Shown here in pieces: positions 61,108-64,000 of a stretch of DNA of 64,000 nt. The notes beneath the pieces are model-generated. The model was given only the letters and a program-made list of their open reading frames with translations. It was not told where the DNA came from and did not search any database. This stretch comes from JABSSA01 sp039960995. GTDB taxonomy: Bacteria > Pseudomonadota > Alphaproteobacteria > Rhodobacterales > Rhodobacteraceae. Within the stretch, counting starts at the first letter, position 1, and every line of letters begins with the position of its first letter. The stretch is taken from positions 1-64,000 of the forward strand of contig JBDVKF010000049.1 in the NCBI GenBank assembly GCA_039960995.1, in the 5' to 3' direction. The position numbers were made by a program, and so were the translations under genes.

Positions 61108-62703
61108 TTATCTATCCAGCGCGGGCAACATCGGCGACGCAGCCACAAGCGATTTGGTATAAAGATGATGGGGGTTGTCAAAAACTTGGGCGGTCGGGCC
61201 GGTTTCGATGATTTTACCGCCGGCCATGACCATGACGCGATCCGTGATGGAACGCACGACATTCAAATCGTGGCTGATGAATAAATAGGTCAGATCATAG
61301 GCGCGGCACAGATCGGCAATCAGATCAAGGATACGCGCCCGCACAGACACATCCAGCGCGCTGACGGCTTCGTCAAAGATCACCAGTTCGGGGCGAATGA
61401 TCAAAGCGCGTGCAATGGCGATGCGCTGACGTTGTCCGCCTGAAAACTGGTGCGGGTATTTCTGAGCGTCATCCGCAGACAGGCCAACGGCCTCAAGCGT
61501 TTCAGCAACCAGTTCGTCGCGTTTGCGCCCAGTTGGTGCATCCGAAAGCAGATGAAACGGTTCGCAGATCAATCGTTCGACGCGGTGACGTGGGTTAAAG
61601 CTGCCATAGGGGTCTTGGAACACGACCTGCATTTTGCGCCGCACAGCCAGATTGGGGCGGCGTCCGGCGAATACAGGAGCGCCATCCAACCGAATTTGGC
61701 CGCCCTGGACCTTTTCCAGCCCCAAAATGGCGCGTGTCAGGGTCGATTTCCCACATCCGGATTCCCCGACCAATCCAACGCGTTCACCGCGTTGGATGTC
61801 GAAACTGACGTCATCCACGGCGCGAAAATGTTTCGCACGGGCAAAGAGGCTGGTCCGGGGCAGTCGATAATCACGACGGGCTTGGTTGACGCTGAGCAGG
61901 GGCGTTTCGACCTCGGTTTCTGGGTCTGTTTGGGGCAGTTCTGCCTGATGGGTTGAGGCGTGAAACAGCATTTTTGTGTAGGGATGCTGCATATTGCGCA
62001 ACAGATTTTGGGTTTCGCCCTGTTCGACGATCTCGCCGTCACGCATGACCAAGATGCGATCCGCCATGTCGGCCACAACCGCCAAATCATGGGTGATCAT
62101 CAACAGACCCATGCCATCCTCATGGGTCAGGCGTTTCAACAGGTCCAAAATCTGCGCTTGGGTCGTGACATCAAGGGCGGTTGTCGGTTCATCCGCAATC
62201 AAAAGCCGCGGCCCGCAGGCAATCGCCATAGCAATCACCACGCGTTGGCGTTGGCCGCCGCTTAGTTCATGGGGATATCGCGTCAGTGGAAACCGATTGG
62301 GGGGCAGGCCTACGCGTGACAGGGTGCGTGCGGTGACGGTTTCGGCATCGACACCGGGGCGGTGCAAATAGATCGACTCAGACACCTGATCCCCGATGGT
62401 TTTGACCGGGTTCAATGCGGTCATCGGTTCTTGAAAGACCATTCCGATGGTTTGCCCGCGGGTTTCGCACATTTGAGCTTCGGATTGTTTGCGCAGATCC
62501 GCGCCATTGAGCAGAATTTCCCCGACGGTTTGCGCGCCGTCGGGCAGCAAATCCATCACAGACAAGGCGGTCATCGACTTGCCCGACCCGCTTTCGCCGG
62601 TGACGGCAACGATTTCCCCCGGTTCAATGTCAAAACTGACGTTTTTCAGAACGGATTTGCGCCCGATCGATACATTCAGGCCGCGTGTGGACAACAGGGT
62701 CAT
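61108..62703 (-). CDS. Dipeptide/oligopeptide-type ABC transporter, fused ATP-binding protein
   Basis: The 531-residue protein carries two ABC ATPase domains in tandem. The first has Walker A GESGSGKS and signature LSGGQRQRV; the second has GESGCGKS and FSGGQRQRI. This OppD-OppF fusion is like GsiA/YejF. It overlaps the permease gene upstream by ATGA and energises uptake with the two permeases encoded upstream. The solute-binding protein is not within the window and probably lies beyond 64 kb. Confidence 0.92.
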   Translation of the reverse strand: MTLLSTRGLNVSIGRKSVLKNVSFDIEPGEIVAVTGESGSGKSMTALSVMDLLPDGAQTVGEILLNGADLRKQSEAQMCETRGQTIGMVFQEPMTALNPVKTIGDQVSESIYLHRPGVDAETVTARTLSRVGLPPNRFPLTRYPHELSGGQRQRVVIAMAIACGPRLLIADEPTTALDVTTQAQILDLLKRLTHEDGMGLLMITHDLAVVADMADRILVMRDGEIVEQGETQNLLRNMQHPYTKMLFHASTHQAELPQTDPETEVETPLLSVNQARRDYRLPRTSLFARAKHFRAVDDVSFDIQRGERVGLVGESGCGKSTLTRAILGLEKVQGGQIRLDGAPVFAGRRPNLAVRRKMQVVFQDPYGSFNPRHRVERLICEPFHLLSDAPTGRKRDELVAETLEAVGLSADDAQKYPHQFSGGQRQRIAIARALIIRPELVIFDEAVSALDVSVRARILDLIADLCRAYDLTYLFISHDLNVVRSITDRVMVMAGGKIIETGPTAQVFDNPHHLYTKSLVAASPMLPALDR

Positions 62704-63515
62704 GTGCGGGCCTCGTTCAGGCGGGGATCAAGCCAGTCGCGCAGTCCATCCCCCAAAAGGTTCAGGCCCATCACGGTCAGAATGATCGCGCAGCCGGGGG
62801 CCAATGCCATATGCGGGGCGATGGAAACCAGTGTTTGCGCATCGGCCAACATACGGCCCCAGGAAGGGGTCGGGGGCTGGGCGCCAAGGCCGACATAGGA
62901 CAGGGCCGCTTCGGCAAGGATACCAAGTGAAAACTGGATGGTGGCCTGCACGATCAGCACATTTGCGACGTTGGGCAGGATATGTTCGAACGAGATGCGG
63001 GCAGACCCTTTGCCAGCAACGCGTGCGGCAAGAATGAATTCGCGTTCCCAAATGCTGAGCGCGCTTCCACGAGTGACGCGGGCAAAGACGGGGATGTTAA
63101 ATATACCAATGGCGATGATGGCATTGACCGCGCTTGCGCCAAAAATCGCGGTGATCAGGATGGCAATGACAAGGGACGGGAACGCAAAGATCAGATCGTT
63201 TGCGCGCATGATGATTTCGTCAATCCACCCGCCTTTGCGACTGGCCGCCCAAAGACCAAGCGGCACGCCCAAGCCGATCCCAATGCCTACGGCGACAAAG
63301 GCCACGGCAATGGACGTGCGCGCACCAACCATCAAAGCCGACAGAATATCGCGCCCGAATTGATCGGTGCCCAACAGGTTCACAGCGTTCGGGCTTTGCA
63401 ATTTGTCGGGGATGTTCATGACCGCGTGGTCAAAAGGCGTCCAGACAAAGGACACACCAGCCGCGATCACAACCATTGAGGACAGCAACAGGCCAAGGAT
63501 CAGATTACGTTTCAT
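62700..63515 (-). CDS. Dipeptide/oligopeptide-type ABC transporter permease (OppC-like)
   Basis: The 271-residue inner-membrane protein has about six helices and the conserved permease loop GKGSARISFEHILPNVANVL. The N-terminal HAVMNIPDKLQSPNAVNLLGTDQFGRDILSAL is the OppC-type motif (GTDxxGRD). It overlaps both neighbours by ATGA. Confidence 0.92.
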   Translation of the reverse strand: MKRNLILGLLLSSMVVIAAGVSFVWTPFDHAVMNIPDKLQSPNAVNLLGTDQFGRDILSALMVGARTSIAVAFVAVGIGIGLGVPLGLWAASRKGGWIDEIIMRANDLIFAFPSLVIAILITAIFGASAVNAIIAIGIFNIPVFARVTRGSALSIWEREFILAARVAGKGSARISFEHILPNVANVLIVQATIQFSLGILAEAALSYVGLGAQPPTPSWGRMLADAQTLVSIAPHMALAPGCAIILTVMGLNLLGDGLRDWLDPRLNEART

Positions 63516-64000
63516 GCGCGGGTCCGCAGACGTGGGTCAACCGCCGCATAAGCCAGATCGACGCAAAAGTTAACAAGGATGACGGCAAAGACCAACAGCA
63601 TCGTTACGCTTTCGACAACGATCAGGTCGCGCGCGGATATGGATTGAAAGATCAACCGCCCAAGGCCGGGCAAGTAAAAAACCTGTTCAATGATGATGCC
63701 GCCCGCCAAAAGGAATGCAAATTGCAGACCAATGATGGTCAAAACCGGGATAAGCGCGTTGCGCAAGCCGTGACGCCACAGCGCCTGAGATTTGGTCAGA
63801 CCTTTGGCGCGCGCGGTGCGCATGTAATCTTCGCCCAAGACGTCCAAAAGGGCAGAACGCATCACGCGGGCCAAAATTGCCGCTTGGGGCAGGGCCAAGG
63901 CGATGGCGGGCAGGGTCAGGGATTTCATCGCCTCGAACACGCCTTTGTCCCATCCTGCGAACCCACCGGCGCTGAACCAGCGTAAATTGATGGCAAACAC
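63512..64000 (-). CDS. Dipeptide/oligopeptide-type ABC transporter permease (OppB-like), C-terminal part (cut by window edge)
   Basis: The visible 162 residues end with the typical OppB C-terminus (VILVNFCVDLAYAAVDPRLRTRA). The conserved cytoplasmic loop DYMRTARAKGLTKSQALWRHGLRNALIPV and VEQVFYLPGLGRLI-like sequence (IEQVFYLPGLGRLIFQS) are present. The start lies beyond the window. It is the first visible gene of the minus-strand operon. Confidence 0.92.
   Translation of the reverse strand: MFAINLRWFSAGGFAGWDKGVFEAMKSLTLPAIALALPQAAILARVMRSALLDVLGEDYMRTARAKGLTKSQALWRHGLRNALIPVLTIIGLQFAFLLAGGIIIEQVFYLPGLGRLIFQSISARDLIVVESVTMLLVFAVILVNFCVDLAYAAVDPRLRTRA

Overview
The window looks like a piece of an extrachromosomal replicon (large plasmid or chromid) of a marine Rhodobacterales / Roseobacter-group alphaproteobacterium. 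The basis is a compact replication and partition module at 51.4-55.3 kb (a DnaA-like replicase, a RepA-type ParA, a RepB-type ParB and repeated 16-bp palindromes), together with gene content familiar from that group: glutathione-dependent formaldehyde dehydrogenase, FlhSR/RfdRS-type regulators, box-pathway benzoate genes and pob/pca genes. This assignment is inferred from gene families; no database search was run. No rRNA, tRNA, CRISPR array or intact insertion sequence was seen.

Region 1 (1-18.7 kb) is about C1/alcohol oxidation by periplasmic quinoproteins. It holds the start of a class III alcohol dehydrogenase, a metallo-beta-lactamase-fold hydrolase paired with a SoxYZ-like carrier (both of the quinoprotein-associated type), a response regulator / FIST protein / hybrid histidine kinase operon, and a seven-gene operon (MoxR ATPase, DUF58, small membrane protein, two VWA proteins, TPR protein, BatD-like protein) resembling the mxaRSACKL maturation genes of methanol dehydrogenase. 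The quinoprotein dehydrogenase itself is not in the window.

Region 2 (19-27.4 kb) carries aconitase B, a single-cluster ferredoxin, a sterol-desaturase-family enzyme, an imelysin/DUF4856-like exported protein, a ferric-iron ABC binding protein and an unknown protein; iron is a plausible shared theme.

Region 3 (27.6-40.8 kb) is an aromatic-acid island. pobA, pcaH, pcaG and a 3-hydroxybenzoate 4-monooxygenase-like gene lie on the plus strand and send hydroxybenzoates to protocatechuate and ring cleavage. On the minus strand, benzoate-CoA ligase, an alpha/beta hydrolase, boxC, boxB, a flavodoxin, a thioesterase and boxR form the aerobic benzoyl-CoA epoxide route. No boxA reductase is present; a flavodoxin sits where it would be expected. 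The lower beta-ketoadipate genes are absent.

Region 4 (41-51.1 kb) is a mixed block: aquaporin Z, glpK and glpD, a fatty acid desaturase, isopentenyl-diphosphate isomerase, a mechanosensitive channel with a cyclic-nucleotide-binding domain, a cytochrome c and a Crp-type regulator. Region 5 (51.1-55.3 kb) is the replication/partition module, with a highly structured intergenic segment beside the replicase. Region 6 (55.3-64 kb) is one long minus-strand operon: oligopeptide-type ABC transporter, aldehyde dehydrogenase, short-chain dehydrogenase, cupin, P1-family aminopeptidase/amidase, alpha/beta hydrolase and a TPR protein. It looks like uptake and breakdown of an amide- or peptide-like substrate. 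Most operons here use 4-base ATGA stop/start overlaps, indicating translational coupling.
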